The translations under genes and the position numbers were made by a program. Positions 19,507 to 28,949 of a stretch of DNA of 64,000 nt are shown here, piece after piece. Source of the DNA: Rickettsiaceae bacterium. Lineage in GTDB: Bacteria; Pseudomonadota; Alphaproteobacteria; Rickettsiales; Rickettsiaceae. The notes under the pieces were generated by a model. It ran no database searches. It saw only the letters and a list, made by a program, of their open reading frames with translations, and was not told where the DNA came from. How positions within the stretch are numbered: the stretch's first letter is position 1; every line of letters begins with the position of its first letter. The stretch lies in the NCBI GenBank assembly GCA_029266475.1, contig JAQSWU010000001.1, forward strand, positions 62,001 through 126,000, given 5' to 3'.

Positions 19507-20763
19507 CTAGTGAGCCGCCCAATTAATTGATTTAAGATCAACCCCATCCTGAAACATTTCCCACAATGGACTTAAATTCCTTAAATGCTCTACTTTTGAC
19601 TGAATTAATGCTAGAGCATAATCAATTTCTGCTTCTGTTGTAAATCTACCTATACCGAACCTGATGGAAGTATGCGCCATTTCCTCATCTAAGCCAAGAG
19701 CCTTTAAAACATATGAAGGCTCAAGAGAAGAAGAGGTGCAAGCTGACCCAGATGACACAGCAAGCTCTTTTATAGCAAGTATCATAGACTCACCTTCGAT
19801 ATAAGCAAAGCTTAAATTTAAATTTCCTGGGTATCTTTCTTTTCTATCGCCATTTAAGTATAATTCAGGTACATTTTTAAGCAAAGTACCTAAAAATTTA
19901 TCAGCAAGTTTTTCAATATGAGTGTAATCCTCTTCCATACGATCTTTAGCAATTTCAGCTGCCTTGCCAAGCCCTACTATTAAAGGAGTAGGTAAAGTAC
20001 CTGATCTAATGCCGCGTTCCTGCCCACCGCCGTTTATTATTGGGTGAAGTCTTACCCTTGGCTTCTTGCGTACATATAAAGCTCCCACACCTTTTGGACC
20101 GTAAATTTTATGGCCACTAATACTAGCAAGGTCGATATTACATTCTTCGACATCAATAGGTATTTTACCAAATCCTTGCGCAATATCGCTATGGAAGAAT
20201 ACACCTTTTTCACGGCAGATTTTTCCTATTTCTTTTAAGGGTTGTATAACACCTATTTCATTATTTACTGCCATGACAGAAACCAATATAGTCTTGTCAG
20301 TGATAGCGCTTCTTAGTACTTCTAAATCGACTATACCATTCTTTTGCACAGGCAGATAAGTGACGCCGAAACCCTCTTGCTCAAGGTGTCGACACACATC
20401 AAGCACGCATTTATGCTCAGTTTGTAATGTAATAATATGGTTTTTTTTCTCTTTGTAAAAACTTGCAACCCCGCGAATAGCAGTGTTATTAGATTCAGTA
20501 GCACCTGAAGTAAATATAATCTCTTTAGGGTTAGCATTGATTAAACTTGCAACCTGAGCTCTAGCTTGTTCGATTGCATCTTCAGCTTCCCAGCCATATT
20601 TATGGCTTCTAGAGTGCGGATTACCAAATTTTTCAGTAAAATAGGGTATCATTGCTTCAAGTACCTTAGGGTCCATTGGAGTAGTTGCTTGATAGTCTAA
20701 ATATATTGGTAAAGTTATACCTACTTCTTCTGTTGTTTTATTCAATAAACCAGCATTAATCAT
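19507..20763 (-). CDS. iscS: Cysteine desulfurase IscS
   Basis: A PLP enzyme that releases sulfur from cysteine for Fe-S clusters and tRNA thiolation. The 418 residues include the family N-terminus [15 protein letters not shown], the PLP lysine K219 in [12 protein letters not shown], and the mobile-loop cysteine C342 in [21 protein letters not shown], which accepts the persulfide. The long loop marks it as group I (IscS). It lies 21 nt after the NifS-like gene. Confidence 0.97.
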   Translation of the reverse strand: MINAGLLNKTTEEVGITLPIYLDYQATTPMDPKVLEAMIPYFTEKFGNPHSRSHKYGWEAEDAIEQARAQVASLINANPKEIIFTSGATESNNTAIRGVASFYKEKKNHIITLQTEHKCVLDVCRHLEQEGFGVTYLPVQKNGIVDLEVLRSAITDKTILVSVMAVNNEIGVIQPLKEIGKICREKGVFFHSDIAQGFGKIPIDVEECNIDLASISGHKIYGPKGVGALYVRKKPRVRLHPIINGGGQERGIRSGTLPTPLIVGLGKAAEIAKDRMEEDYTHIEKLADKFLGTLLKNVPELYLNGDRKERYPGNLNLSFAYIEGESMILAIKELAVSSGSACTSSSLEPSYVLKALGLDEEMAHTSIRFGIGRFTTEAEIDYALALIQSKVEHLRNLSPLWEMFQDGVDLKSINWAAH

Positions 20764-20784
20764 TATTCTTTACTCCTTGTAAAA

Positions 20785-21945
20785 TTACACAGCAACTTGT
20801 TCGATATTTGCTGCAAGCCTTAAATATATATTTTTCCAGTGCTCTACGAAATAATCTATATCACTAATTTGTTGATCGAAAGAAAGACTAACCCTAACTG
20901 CACATTCAGCAAGCTTATCTGGTATACTCATGGCTTTGAGAACATGCGATCCCCCAACTTTTCCTGAAGAACATGCGGAGCCCGAGCTAACAGCAATATT
21001 TGCCAAGTCAAAATTCATTAGCTGAATTGGGCTTTTTACATTCGGCATTATAATCAAGCTTGTGTTAGGTAATCTTGGAGCAGATTTACCAATAATTACT
21101 GCTTCTTTGCAAAACTCAGTGATAGCACTTTCTAACCCTTCTCTCAAGACTATAATTTGCTCCATTGAATTAGCCATTAGCTCAAGATATTTACAGGCTT
21201 CGGAGAAACCAGCAATAGCATAAACATTCTCCGTACCTGAACGAAGACCTTTTTCTTGCCCGCCCCCTAAAATAAAAGCTTTTAAATCAATTTTCTCTTT
21301 TCTTATTAAAGCACCCGCTCCAAGTGGGCCACCAATCTTATGACTTGAGATGGTAATAAAATCAAGATCTAGATCTTTTAAATTTAAATTCACTTTCCCG
21401 ATTGCTTGCACCATGTCTGAATGCGTGTATGCCCCATATTGTTTAGCAAGCTCTATAACTTCTTTAAGTGGCTGGATTATACCAGTCTCATTGTTAGCAA
21501 ACATAGCTGACACAAGTGTAGTCTGTCCACTCGACGCTTTTAATTTGTCTTCTAGATCGTTTAAATCTATTATACCATTCTTACCAACCTTGATTTCAAT
21601 TAATTTTTCAAAGTGATGTTTGCTCGCTAATATTGAAGGATGCTCTATGGCAGAAACTAATATATTGTTATTTTTAAAGTTATTAAGTAATAAGTTATTT
21701 GCCTCGGTCCCAGAGGAGGTAAAAGTTAGAGTATAACCATCAAATCTATCAAGGTTGAATGCGTGAAGAATGTTATCTCTTGCTTCTTCAACAATATTCT
21801 TAGCATTTCGGCCAAAGGTATGGATAGAAGAAGGATTATGTGGTAAATCCATAAGACTTACTATTCGCTCCTTGACTTGAGGTAACATCCGGGTTGTCCC
21901 ATTGTTATCTAAATATATTACTCTTCCAACTATGGAACTCTTCAT
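20785..21945 (-). CDS. Second NifS/IscS-like cysteine desulfurase-family protein
   Basis: A 386-residue class V aminotransferase-fold protein beginning IYLDNNGTTRMLPQV. The PLP lysine is K203 in SSHKIGGPLGAG, and a Cys at 325 in the SSGSACSSGKVGGSHVLKAM loop suggests desulfurase activity. It is clearly a paralogue of the adjacent iscS, not a fragment of it. Its ATG overlaps the iscR stop (ATGA), indicating translational coupling. A comparable NifS-like gene next to iscS is known in Rickettsia, so the pair is an old feature of the order. Its specific role is not established. Confidence 0.88.
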   Translation of the reverse strand: MKSSIVGRVIYLDNNGTTRMLPQVKERIVSLMDLPHNPSSIHTFGRNAKNIVEEARDNILHAFNLDRFDGYTLTFTSSGTEANNLLLNNFKNNNILVSAIEHPSILASKHHFEKLIEIKVGKNGIIDLNDLEDKLKASSGQTTLVSAMFANNETGIIQPLKEVIELAKQYGAYTHSDMVQAIGKVNLNLKDLDLDFITISSHKIGGPLGAGALIRKEKIDLKAFILGGGQEKGLRSGTENVYAIAGFSEACKYLELMANSMEQIIVLREGLESAITEFCKEAVIIGKSAPRLPNTSLIIMPNVKSPIQLMNFDLANIAVSSGSACSSGKVGGSHVLKAMSIPDKLAECAVRVSLSFDQQISDIDYFVEHWKNIYLRLAANIEQVAV

Positions 21946-22397
21946 ACTCCGCTCAAAGTCTCAATATTTAATGCGTTAATTTTGTTTTTTAATCTTCCTG
22001 AGGTAACATCTTCTATTGTTACGTTATTAAAATAGCTCCTAATTTGCTGGTTTAGCCCTTCCCATAAATCATGCGTACTGCATTTTGTGTTATCAGGCAT
22101 ACATCCGGCACTTGTTCTATTGCTACATCTGGTCATTTCAATATTTTCTTCCACAGCCTCGATGACTTTAGCAATCTCAAAATTTGCCTCTGTTAAGAGA
22201 TAACCCCCACCAGGTCCTTTTATAGCACGTACTATACCGGCTTTTCTAAGCTTGTTGAATATTTGTTCTAAATAACTTAATGCAATTTTTTGTCTTACGG
22301 AAATATCAGCAAGAGTAATAGGTTTTTGATTATCATAGGAGTACGCCATATCGATAACCGCCATAACAGCATATCTTGCTTTAGTAGTTAACATCAT
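21942..22397 (-). CDS. iscR: Rrf2-family regulator IscR
   Basis: A transcription factor that senses Fe-S cluster supply and controls the isc operon. The open frame reaches a TTG at 22409, but the conserved N-terminus MMLTTKARYAVMAVIDMAY begins at ATG 22397 (or ATG 22394). The winged helix is followed by the dimer helix and a cluster-binding loop with three cysteines spaced C-x7-C-x6-C (C95, C103, C110 from the TTG), close to the E. coli pattern. It is the first gene of the operon. The palindrome at 22445-22473 lies about 50 nt upstream and is a candidate operator. Confidence 0.92.
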   Translation of the reverse strand: MMLTTKARYAVMAVIDMAYSYDNQKPITLADISVRQKIALSYLEQIFNKLRKAGIVRAIKGPGGGYLLTEANFEIAKVIEAVEENIEMTRCSNRTSAGCMPDNTKCSTHDLWEGLNQQIRSYFNNVTIEDVTSGRLKNKINALNIETLSGV

Positions 22398-22444
22398 AAA
22401 GTTATACAATAATTGATTTATTAATATTGCTGTGCTATATTTCT

Positions 22445-22473
22445 GCTAACTTTTTATCAAGTTAAAAGTTAGC
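22445..22473. promoter_or_regulatory. Perfect 10-bp inverted repeat between iscR and a divergent hydrolase gene
   Basis: GCTAACTTTT (22445-22454) and AAAAGTTAGC (22464-22473) are separated by 9 nt. On the minus strand a TTGATA within it could serve as a -35 element for iscR. The position suggests an operator, perhaps for IscR itself, but the sequence does not obviously match known IscR sites. Confidence 0.5.
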
Positions 22474-22558
22474 GTTAATTAATTATTTATTATTTGATGC
22501 TATTATAAATAACCTAGTAAATTAGTCAAGTACTTAACAATTTTTTGAGTAATATAAT

Positions 22559-23323
22559 ATGGCTGAAGTTTATTTCAATGGACCTGCTGGTAGGATTGAA
22601 GGGAGATATAGCGAATCTCTTGATAAGAAAGCACCAGTAGTATTAGTCTTACACCCACATCCTGTATATGGTGGAACAATGAATAATAAAGTAGTATACG
22701 GTATGTATAAAACTTTTGTTGAAAATGGTTTTACTACACTTCGTATAAATTTCCGTGGAGTTGGTAAATCGCAAGGCGAATTCGATAATGGAGTTGGGGA
22801 ACTTACTGACGCTGCAACAGCATTAGATTGGCTGCAGATGCAAAATCCTTTCGCTACAGATTTTTGGATCGCTGGCTTCTCGTTCGGTTCATGGGTTGGA
22901 ATGCAGCTTATGATGAGAAGACCGGAAATTACTAATTTCCTTGCTGTATCTCCTCCGGTAAATAAATATGATTTTTCATTTTTATCACCTTGCCCAGTCC
23001 CTGGGCTTATTGTTCAAGGAAATAGGGATAGCATTGTTTCTGAGGAATCGGTTTTGGATTTAGTGGATAAATTATCTAAGCAGAAGCAAGCACCTGTTGA
23101 ATGTAAAATTATAAATGGCGCAGACCATTTCTTCAGAGAAAAAATGGAAGAGCTACAGTCAACTATAGATGACTATCTTAAATATAGATTATCAACGGCT
23201 GGCCAGGAAATCGTTTATGATGGAGACGTTTTGGATGAAGACTTCTGTGATGATGAAGATGACGATGATGAACCTAAAAACGGTAATAAGCCGCGCCGCA
23301 TAATGCTTGACGACTTCCTGTAG
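22559..23323 (+). CDS. Alpha/beta hydrolase family protein
   Basis: A 254-residue cytosolic alpha/beta hydrolase of the COG2945 type. It has the HPHPVYGGTMNNKVV segment, the NFRGVGKSQGEFD segment, the nucleophile elbow GFSFGS (Ser near 119), a probable acid in GNRDSIV, and the catalytic His in GADHFF. Substrate unknown; esterase or thioesterase activity is likely. The C-terminal 25 residues are a very acidic extension (DEDFCDDEDDDDE) followed by a basic patch, outside the fold. Its last 50 bp overlap the convergent anmK gene. Confidence 0.85.
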   Translation: MAEVYFNGPAGRIEGRYSESLDKKAPVVLVLHPHPVYGGTMNNKVVYGMYKTFVENGFTTLRINFRGVGKSQGEFDNGVGELTDAATALDWLQMQNPFATDFWIAGFSFGSWVGMQLMMRRPEITNFLAVSPPVNKYDFSFLSPCPVPGLIVQGNRDSIVSEESVLDLVDKLSKQKQAPVECKIINGADHFFREKMEELQSTIDDYLKYRLSTAGQEIVYDGDVLDEDFCDDEDDDDEPKNGNKPRRIMLDDFL

Positions 23324-24365
23324 TCCCTGGAAAACTAATAGGTAATCCTTTGAGAACGCGTGCAGCAAGAAACGCAAAGGCTTGGGCCTCGATAAAATCA
23401 GGGTCTAAGCCTTTTTCTTTTATATTTTTAAGTTTAACATGCGCTGGAAGAGCTCTATTCATAAAATTCATTAAACTATAATTATTTACGCCTCCCCCTG
23501 CGGCGTAGATTACTTTAGGCATAGACGGCAGATTATTATTAACTGCATGAACAATAGCGCTAGCTGCAAACTTAGTTAGAGTTGCAATTACCTTATATTT
23601 ATCGCTCTCAAGATCGTATATTTGCTCAACAAGTTTTTTAAACTCATTGCGGTCCAAAGACTTAGGGATAGGTTGCTTGAAATAAGGATGACTTAACCAT
23701 TCTAATATATATTTCTCGTTAGCGTCGCTAAGAGCACCTTGAGCAGCATATTTTCCAGAATCATCAAAAGGCTCGTTGAAATACTTCATGCAGGCATCAT
23801 TGATAATAGCATTAGCAGGTCCGCAATCGAAGGCAAGTAAAGTCTCTTCTTTATCTACATAAGTTATATTAGATACACCGCCTAAATTTAATACTGCGCA
23901 AGGAAAATCTTCTGCCACCATAATAGCTTTATGGAAAATAGGAACTAGCGGCGCGCCTTGCCCCCCGCCTGCAAGATCTCTTCTCCTAAAATCAGTCACA
24001 ACATTAATTTTAGTAAGTTCAGATAATAGCGCACCATTACCAATTTGCCAGGTTATTGCTTCTTTAGGCCTATGCACAATAGTTTGCCCATGGAAGCCAA
24101 TTACCTCGATGTCTTTATGGCTTAAGCCAGCTTGCTGAAGCAAGTCAGTTACTATTTTAGCATGTAATTCGGTTAATTCTTTTTCAACTTGCAACCAGTC
24201 GCAATGTTCATTTGCAATAAGAGATTTCAACTTCTGCCTAAAATTCTCATTATAAGGCTGGTAAAGCTTTGCACCAAAACTGTGGACCTTCACACCATCA
24301 GTATCAATTATCGCTGCATCTATTCCATCTAGTGAAGTTCCGCTCATTAGCCCTACGCAAAGCAT
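23274..24365 (-). CDS. anmK: Anhydro-N-acetylmuramic acid kinase AnmK
   Basis: Phosphorylates and opens 1,6-anhydro-MurNAc, recycling sugar from cell-wall turnover. The 363-residue protein starts MLCVGLMSGTSLDGIDAAIID, the AnmK signature. It carries the phosphate-binding and substrate segments GFHGQTIVHRP, LNLGGVSNITYV, DCGPANAIIND and AAGGGVNN. It sits 9 nt after maeB and overlaps the convergent hydrolase gene by 50 bp. Together with the AmpG-like permease at 41654 it suggests muropeptide salvage. Confidence 0.96.
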   Translation of the reverse strand: MLCVGLMSGTSLDGIDAAIIDTDGVKVHSFGAKLYQPYNENFRQKLKSLIANEHCDWLQVEKELTELHAKIVTDLLQQAGLSHKDIEVIGFHGQTIVHRPKEAITWQIGNGALLSELTKINVVTDFRRRDLAGGGQGAPLVPIFHKAIMVAEDFPCAVLNLGGVSNITYVDKEETLLAFDCGPANAIINDACMKYFNEPFDDSGKYAAQGALSDANEKYILEWLSHPYFKQPIPKSLDRNEFKKLVEQIYDLESDKYKVIATLTKFAASAIVHAVNNNLPSMPKVIYAAGGGVNNYSLMNFMNRALPAHVKLKNIKEKGLDPDFIEAQAFAFLAARVLKGLPISFPGTTGSRQALCGAAYYRF

Positions 24366-24374
24366 ATATTACCT

Positions 24375-26669
24375 TTACCTTGTTTTCTTAGATTCTATCG
24401 CATCTACTGCAGCGAAAGCTGCAAGATTAAGTATGTCAGAAGCGCTCGATCCCATTTGCAGTATTTGCACAGGATGCTCAAGGCCTGTAAGTATCGGGCC
24501 AATAAATGCTCCCCCTGCAACAGTCTGCAATAATTTTGTCGAAACACTAGCTGTATGTAGAGCCGGCATGATAAGTACATTTGCTGGCGCTGATAACTTG
24601 CAGAATGGATAAAGTTTAAGCAAAGCAGGGTTTAGAGCAACATCAGGCGCCATTTCTCCGTCATACTCGAAATCTATTTGTTTAGTGTTCAGTATTTGGA
24701 TAGCTTCTCTTATGCGAGCGGCTTTATCCTTGAATGGATTGCCAAAATTAGAGAAAGACAATAGCGCAACTCTTGGCTGATAGCCTAAGTTTTTAGCAAT
24801 TTCTGCAGTTTGCAGAGTAATATCAACTAACTCTTGAGGTGAGGGCAGCTCATGAACAGAGTTATCGGCAATTATTAAATTATGTTCTTTAGTAATCATA
24901 ATAGAATAACTGAATATTGTCTGGTTTGTTTTAGCATCGAATACTTTTAGAACATCGTCTAAAGCAGCCGAGTAACTCTTGGTAAAACCAGTAACAAGCC
25001 CATCTGCATCTGCGCAAGCAAGGATACATGAGGCAAATATATTCCTATCCGTCTTAACTAGTCTTGCGCAATCTCTATATAAATAGCCCCGGCGTTGAAG
25101 ACGCTCATAGAGGAACTCAGTATATTTTGCCAAATTTGGACTCTTAGCGGCATTAAGAATCTCAATTCCCTCAAGCGGACCACTATGGCCTATATTTTTA
25201 AGTATAGCATCTATTTTATGATCTCTACCGATTAGTATTGGGTGGCCATAGCCATTGGCCTTCATTAAAATAGCAGCTTTCACTACTTCTTCCTCTTCTC
25301 CTTCAGCAAAAACAATCCTTTGAGGATTAGCATGTGCGCGCTCAAAAATCAGACTCATTGAATTTGAAGTAGGGTTTAGACGGCTCTCAAGCTCCTGTTT
25401 ATATTTTTTGAAGTCAATAATTACCTTGCGAGCTACTTTTGTTTCGATTGCTGCTCTTGCAACAGCTACTGGCACGGTGATGATTAATCTTGGATCGAAT
25501 GGTACAGGGATTATATATTCAGGTCCAAACTGCATTTTGCGTCCTGAGTAAGCTTGGGACACTTCATCAGGCACGGGCTGTCTTGCAAGTTCAGCCAGCG
25601 CACGAGCTGCAGCAATTTTCATCTCTTCATTAATGGTTGTCGCTTGTACGTCAAGGGCTCCTCTAAAGATATAAGGGAATCCCATAACGTTGTTTACTTG
25701 ATTATCATAATCTGATCTGCCAGTTGCGATTATTGCGTCCGTTCTTACTTCTTTAATCTCTTCTGGGGTTATTTCCGGATCTGGATTGGCCATTGCAAAG
25801 ATAATTGGGTTAGGTGCCATTGAGGCAACCATTTCTTTAGTCACGGCTCCTTTCACTGATAATCCTAAGAAAACATCTGCTCCTACAAAGGCTTCTTTTA
25901 AAGTTCTAAGGTGAGTATCAATAGCATGAGCAGATTTCCATTGATTCATTCCTTCGCTTCGCCCTCTGTAGACTACACCTTGTGTATCACATAATATAAC
26001 ATTTTCATGCTTAACCCCTAAAGTTTTTATAAGCTCTATACAAGCAATGCCAGCAGCGCCCGCGCCATTTACCACTACTTTTAAGTCTTCGATTTTCCTC
26101 TCAGTAATATGGGCAGCGTTAATTAAACCTGCAGCTGTAATAATTGCTGTACCGTGTTGGTCATCGTGGAAAACAGGGATATCCATTAACTCTTTGAGTT
26201 TTTCTTCAATTATAAAACATTCTGGTGCTTTAATATCCTCAAGATTAATACCCCCGAAACTAGGGCTTAAATGTTTTACAGCATTAATAAATTCATCAGG
26301 GTTCTGGGTATCTACCTCTATGTCGAATGAATCAATATCAGCAAATCTTTTGAATAAAACAGCTTTACCTTCCATGACTGGTTTTGAAGCGGCTGCCCCA
26401 AGATTACCAAGGCCAAGAACTGCCGTTCCGTTTGAGATTACTGCAACAAGGTTACCTTTAGCTGTATAGTCATAGGCTTTCTGTGCGTCTTTGGCAATTT
26501 CTTGACATGGTACAGCGACGCCTGGGGAATAAGCGAGTGCTAAATCTTGTTGTGTTACAAGAGGCTTAGTAGGAGCCATACTAATTTTACCAGGCTTGTT
26601 ATTTAACTTATGGTATTCTAAAGCTTCTAAATCTTTTATATTGGCTTTTATGTTTGTGTTCTCGGACAT
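24375..26669 (-). CDS. maeB: NADP-dependent malic enzyme with phosphotransacetylase-like C-terminal domain
   Basis: Decarboxylates malate to pyruvate with NAD(P)H formation. The 764 residues fit the MaeB two-domain architecture. The N-terminal malic enzyme (about 1-430) has PLVTQQDLALAYSPGVAVPC, HDDQHGTA (metal site) and the nucleotide loop VNGAGAAGIACIEL near 200. The C-terminal domain (about 445-764) resembles phosphotransacetylase and in known MaeB proteins is regulatory, not catalytic. It begins about 260 nt from the divergent gene at 26931 and is followed closely by anmK. Confidence 0.96.
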   Translation of the reverse strand: MSENTNIKANIKDLEALEYHKLNNKPGKISMAPTKPLVTQQDLALAYSPGVAVPCQEIAKDAQKAYDYTAKGNLVAVISNGTAVLGLGNLGAAASKPVMEGKAVLFKRFADIDSFDIEVDTQNPDEFINAVKHLSPSFGGINLEDIKAPECFIIEEKLKELMDIPVFHDDQHGTAIITAAGLINAAHITERKIEDLKVVVNGAGAAGIACIELIKTLGVKHENVILCDTQGVVYRGRSEGMNQWKSAHAIDTHLRTLKEAFVGADVFLGLSVKGAVTKEMVASMAPNPIIFAMANPDPEITPEEIKEVRTDAIIATGRSDYDNQVNNVMGFPYIFRGALDVQATTINEEMKIAAARALAELARQPVPDEVSQAYSGRKMQFGPEYIIPVPFDPRLIITVPVAVARAAIETKVARKVIIDFKKYKQELESRLNPTSNSMSLIFERAHANPQRIVFAEGEEEEVVKAAILMKANGYGHPILIGRDHKIDAILKNIGHSGPLEGIEILNAAKSPNLAKYTEFLYERLQRRGYLYRDCARLVKTDRNIFASCILACADADGLVTGFTKSYSAALDDVLKVFDAKTNQTIFSYSIMITKEHNLIIADNSVHELPSPQELVDITLQTAEIAKNLGYQPRVALLSFSNFGNPFKDKAARIREAIQILNTKQIDFEYDGEMAPDVALNPALLKLYPFCKLSAPANVLIMPALHTASVSTKLLQTVAGGAFIGPILTGLEHPVQILQMGSSASDILNLAAFAAVDAIESKKTR

Positions 26670-26930
26670 TGTTAAATCTTCATCTTTAAATTTGCTGACA
26701 TTCTATTCAAAACTTACAAAAAAATAAATATAAAAACAGTGTGGTTAGAATCTTTTAACTACAACTTGGGATTCTAGGTCTTAAGTTGATTCAAAAAAAA
26801 TGTGTATCAATAATGCTTTTTTAACGCACATGATAATCATTTGTACCAATTTCTTATTAGCTTACTGGAGCGTTAAATCGTAGTTGGTTATTATGCTGCA
26901 ATCGATTTTATTCTAGGAGAAATATAAACA

Positions 26931-28094
26931 ATGAAGGTTAAAAGATCTTTTTTTACTAAACAACAATTTCCACTAAAAAAGGTGAAAATTGAAATGCCAG
27001 CAGAAAATAATGAGGTGCTAAATTATATATATAATTTAATGCACCCTAGTAATGATCAATCTAGTAAAAGAATTGAAGATAAGTCTGTTATTATTACTTC
27101 AAAGTTAAAGCAAGAGATCCATGATATAATGAGTCTCCCAAAAAATAGTTTAACCGCCTTCGTAATGGATAGGGTTTTATTCGATTTGTCTGCGCTCAAG
27201 TTTATGGGGTGTAATATTGATCCTATTATAAACGATGTAAGGCAGCCTATATTACTTAATATCCCAGTGAAATATCTACATGGGTTTAGGATAGATATTT
27301 TAGAAGATTTGGGAGCAGATTTTTCTCAGAAAGATTCGGAAGGAAATAATATTTTGCATAGAATGATAAGTGACTCAGCAATGCCTATCATCGTCATAAC
27401 CCGCTTAATTAATCAGCTTGGATTTAATAAAATATTTGAGGTTAACAGTGAAGGCATGAGTGTAATGGACATAATTGATAGAAAGATTGTTAAAAACCAA
27501 TTTGAAATAAGTTTTGCAAAGGTTGATCCGTCAATCCTGTATAAATATCAAAATTTAAAAATTGTTTTAGAAAATCATTATGCAAATAAGGGGGCGACTA
27601 TTCCGTTAAAAGTAGAGGATTTTTTTGCAAATGAAGCCTTACAAAACGCTGGTGAACAAAGTTCTCAATCCAACAACAACCCTCAGCTCAAAGTACAGTC
27701 GTCTATCACAAAGAAAAACAATAAAGCTCTGGCTAAAGAAAGGGAGCCTCTAACATATGAGAAATTTATCATAAATAATTTGATGCTAGCTAAAGCCTCT
27801 ATAAAGCCGCCAACATATGATGTTTTTAAGGCTCCCGAGAAACCATGTAAGCCTTTAGTTGATAATTCCAAAGCTAGAATTATTGCAGATATAAGAGTAA
27901 AAAATTCTGTAGAAAATAAAGTGCTAAAGGAACATTTAGACTTAAAGTTTAAAGGCTTTGGCACTGAACACGGCTTCCCTAAACCTTATGAAGATGAGAA
28001 AAATGTTGAAGAATTCTTAAGAAGCGTGTTTTCTAATCCAGAAGAAGAAACTAAGGTTGCAGGGGTCTTAGGCAGTGTAATAAATTCCGATTAA
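26931..28094 (+). CDS. Hypothetical protein with degenerate ankyrin-like segment
   Basis: A 387-residue protein of no recognised family, with a good ribosome site (AGGAGA 11 nt upstream of ATG). Residues about 115-190 look like one or two worn ankyrin repeats: LEDLGADFSQKDSEGNNILHRMI followed by NEVNSEGMSVMDII-like sequence. The region after about 225 is polar and low-complexity (NAGEQSSQSNNNPQ, then basic KKNNKALAKERE) and probably disordered. No signal peptide or membrane span is seen. This layout is common in secreted ankyrin-type proteins of intracellular bacteria, but secretion is speculative. Confidence 0.7.
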   Translation: MKVKRSFFTKQQFPLKKVKIEMPAENNEVLNYIYNLMHPSNDQSSKRIEDKSVIITSKLKQEIHDIMSLPKNSLTAFVMDRVLFDLSALKFMGCNIDPIINDVRQPILLNIPVKYLHGFRIDILEDLGADFSQKDSEGNNILHRMISDSAMPIIVITRLINQLGFNKIFEVNSEGMSVMDIIDRKIVKNQFEISFAKVDPSILYKYQNLKIVLENHYANKGATIPLKVEDFFANEALQNAGEQSSQSNNNPQLKVQSSITKKNNKALAKEREPLTYEKFIINNLMLAKASIKPPTYDVFKAPEKPCKPLVDNSKARIIADIRVKNSVENKVLKEHLDLKFKGFGTEHGFPKPYEDEKNVEEFLRSVFSNPEEETKVAGVLGSVINSD

Positions 28095-28261
28095 TATTTT
28101 TCTATCTTTCAGTGTTACTATTCAAGGCTTTATTAATGAGTTAAAATTATTAAAGATGTTTTAAGGGAGTAATGCGAAAATGCTTTATTTTATTTTTTGA
28201 GTAATTATGTAACATGCATAAAGCAATATAAATAAAGTCTTTCCATAGCTTCCTGCAATTC

Positions 28262-28290
28262 TTGACTTAATAACACGGCGAAAATATAAA
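28262..28290 (+). promoter_or_regulatory. Candidate sigma-70 promoter for the gene at 28376
   Basis: TTGACT at 28262-28267 and TATAAA at 28285-28290 are separated by exactly 17 nt, close to consensus. A second TATAAT-like hexamer occurs at 28303-28308. The ATG of the downstream gene is about 85 nt away. The 280-nt region between 28095 and 28375 holds nothing else I can support. Confidence 0.5.
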
Positions 28291-28375
28291 ATAATTATGC
28301 TTTATAATAAGTATTAAAAAGGGAAACTTGATTAAAGTATAAAGTAGATTTTTAAATTAAAAAAATGGGGTAAAA

Positions 28376-28672
28376 ATGGATGATGCAGTATTAATCTGGT
28401 GTGTATCTGTATTTTGCATGTCACTGAGTTATTTGTTTACAAGCTGTGTTTATAGGAATCTAAGAGAAAAATTAAATGAATTAGAAGAAAGTATAACTCG
28501 ACACCAAGATGAAAAAGATAGCTTAATCAAATCAGTAGTTAAGAATGATAAGATTGATGAGTTAGCTTTTAAGAATCATACTTTTAATGAAAGGGATAAA
28601 CTTATTGACCATTCTTATGAAGGGTATAATTCTTTTGAACAAAATGTTTCAGGGCAAGTTGCTGAAGTTTAA
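28376..28672 (+). CDS. Small membrane-anchored coiled-coil protein, function unknown
   Basis: Ninety-eight residues: one N-terminal hydrophobic span (about 5-26, VLIWCVSVFCMSLSYLFTSCVY) followed by a charged heptad-like helix (about 28-60, NLREKLNELEESITRHQDEKDSL). The C-terminus is polar. This gives a single-pass anchor with a cytoplasmic or periplasmic coiled coil. It has a near-consensus promoter upstream and a purine-rich GGGG site 6 nt before the ATG. I recognise no family. Confidence 0.6.
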   Translation: MDDAVLIWCVSVFCMSLSYLFTSCVYRNLREKLNELEESITRHQDEKDSLIKSVVKNDKIDELAFKNHTFNERDKLIDHSYEGYNSFEQNVSGQVAEV

Positions 28673-28769
28673 ATTTCTATAACCAATATTATTGAGAGTA
28701 TGTCTTGGATTTACTAAGTAAACTATATATATTTACACTAATATACAGAAACCATGGAAAGTTTTTAAG

Positions 28770-28846
28770 TGGGGCGAATGACCGGTCTCGAACCGGCGAC
28801 CCTCAGAACCACAATCTGATGCTCTACCAACTGAGCTACATTCGCC
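28770..28846 (-). tRNA. tRNA-His (anticodon GTG)
   Basis: A 77-nt cloverleaf with encoded CCA. The anticodon loop TTGTGGT gives anticodon GTG. The acceptor reads G(-1) then GCGAATG, pairing with CATTCGC and C73, so the histidine-specific extra G(-1):C73 pair is genomically encoded. It lies between two protein genes, transcribed on the minus strand. Confidence 0.97.
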
Positions 28847-28949
28847 ATAACATAGTTTAAGGTGGCTATAAATTAGCGTAGAAAAAGCAAAAAGTCAATA
28901 GGAGCTTTAATACAATTATAGGTTTTTTAAATTAGTATTCTATAAGCAA

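Noticed and set aside
26047-26469. A 140-codon open frame antisense to maeB
   Set aside because: It is fully within the malic enzyme coding region, with hydrophobic composition typical of reverse-strand reading.
28770-28846. tRNA-His seemed to lack a discriminator base and G(-1)
   Set aside because: Re-aligning the acceptor stem as GCGAATG/CATTCGC shows that the first G is G(-1), pairing with C73; the tRNA is canonical.
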